Source: Desmodus rotundus (lineage: Eukaryota > Chordata > Mammalia > Chiroptera > Phyllostomidae). Taken from it: a stretch of 64,000 nucleotides of DNA. Numbering within the stretch: position 1 is the stretch's first letter; every line of letters begins with the position of its first letter. The notes beneath the pieces were generated by a model. That model worked only from the letters and a program-made list of their open reading frames with translations, was not told the DNA's origin and ran no database searches. The position numbers and the translations under genes were made by a program. Location of the stretch: positions 109,544,896 to 109,608,895 of the forward strand of contig NC_071392.1 in NCBI RefSeq assembly GCF_022682495.2, given 5' to 3'. Below, one piece after another: positions 62,726 to 64,000 of this stretch.

Positions 62726-64000
62726 ACCCTGACGTGGTGACAACTTACACCCTGCACTTATAGCAAAAGAGAAATATGCTTTGCTAGTTAGCTTCATGGA
62801 GCTGGAAAGCAAAGGGAAATGAACAAGACTAACAAATGTCCCCCAAAGCACAAGCAGAATGACTGAGAAATTCTCAGGTTATGATCAAGCACAGTGGCAT
62901 CCCCCTTGACCTGTATCGCCAATCGGATATTGTGTAAGTGGCGAGAGGTGATTCCCAAGGCTTTCACAAAAGACCTGCAGTTTCCACCTTGCTCTCTCCT
63001 GGATCAGAGCTCTGGGGGAGTCCAGCTGCTGTGTTTCAGGGACACTCAGGCAGCCCTGGGGAGGGGCCCATGTGGGAAGGGACGGGGGCCTCTCACCAAC
63101 AGCCAGAACCAGTTTGCTCTCCAGGTGAGTGAGTCCTCCTGGAAGTGGATCCTCTGCTCTGGGAGCCTGTTTTGGGACAGGTGAATTTCAGATCCTCCGT
63201 ATGTGTATGTATTTACCAGACTAGAACTTCACACCTCCTGGAAGATGCAATAGTCACCCAGCAGCAACCCAATTTACAGGGGAGGAAGCGGAGGCCAGGT
63301 GGTGAAGTGACCGACTCACCTTTGCTCCCTACAATCACTCATCAAAGTTGGGCAAGGGAAAGGACTAGAACCCAGACATCCTGGCAGCCATGGGAGAAAG
63401 GTGGTGGAAAAGCACTGTGTGGCCCAGGGGAAGGTTGGAGCTGAGCCAGGGCCAGCAGAACCTATCCAAAAACTAGGGCCCAAGTATGGGGGTAGCAGTT
63501 TGGTTCCATAGTACAGTGATGGGAGAATAATTAAAAATGTTGCTTACAGCCCCTTCACACCCACTCTCCTGATTGCTCAAGAGTCCTCCATTGGCCTGGG
63601 GTTGGCCTCTGAGGTTGACTTGTGTGACTGGTGGGGTCTGGTTGTAGAGAGCAGTTGCTAATGAGGAGTCCAAGGCCTGGATTAACCTTCTGGAGGAGGC
63701 TCTGTTCCCCCCTCCCTACTCCACTCCTTCAGCAGCCTCTGTGGGACAGGCAGGTGGAAAGGGAACCTCTTACATGTTATCATTAGTTAACACCTGCTCT
63801 AGAGATAACATGGTTAACTCCAGAGAACAGGGGTCAGAAGAGTGGGAGCATAATGAGGGCCAGGATTCCCTGGTTAACAGGGGGGAACTTCAGGGGCCTG
63901 CTGGGGGGAGGGGTCCTGGTGAGGTGTAGGGATCAGAGACAAGCTTCAGCCCCTGCTGCTTTGCCCTGGAGGCTCTGGGCAGGTCCCTCCCTCAGTGGAG
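62726..64000. other. Intergenic, no gene
   Basis: No exon recognised. A cluster of three GTTAAC sites lies near 63,786-63,878. Confidence 0.45.

Overview
This window is nuclear DNA from a placental mammal, almost certainly a bat of the Yangochiroptera. Two multi-exon genes with GT-AG introns encode proteins I recognise as the orthologues of human ACTR5 and SLC32A1. The genome is interspersed with mammalian repeats (L1, L2, MIR, MER5A-like and ERVL-MaLR-like copies). At least nine copies of a tRNA-derived SINE with the bat 'CTGGCTGGTGTGGCTCAG' head are present, several with perfect target-site duplications. There are no bacterial, phage or CRISPR features.

Layout: 1-18,685 is intergenic DNA beyond the 3' end of ACTR5, dominated by old repeats. 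18,686-32,454 (minus strand) holds the complete ACTR5 coding sequence in nine exons (614 aa), with a CpG-rich promoter at about 32,090-32,800. 32,800-40,066 is a short intergenic gap with a reverse-oriented MaLR-type LTR and L1/L2 debris. 40,067-44,599 (minus strand) holds complete SLC32A1: exon 2 and the 3' UTR, a 2.25-kb GC-rich intron, and exon 1, with a CpG-island promoter reaching about 45,400. 45,500-64,000 is the upstream flank of SLC32A1. It has no exon I can support, many MIR/L2 pieces and a few stretches that look like non-coding regulatory DNA. From remembered human chromosome 20q11.23 order (SLC32A1, ACTR5, PPP1R16B), the window is shown reversed relative to human, with PPP1R16B expected off the left end and ARHGAP40 off the right.

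The genes are functionally unrelated neighbours. ACTR5 is a broadly expressed subunit of the INO80 chromatin remodeller. SLC32A1 (VGAT) loads GABA and glycine into synaptic vesicles of inhibitory neurons. Both are intact, with every splice junction in phase. I found no new biological system. The items most worth checking are a sharp-edged inverted duplication at about 15.6/16.5 kb beside two CTCF-like motifs, a tandem pair of CTCF-like motifs in the SLC32A1 intron, a YY1-type motif containing the ACTR5 start codon together with an open in-frame N-terminal extension, and a second CpG-rich block inside the SLC32A1 intron.
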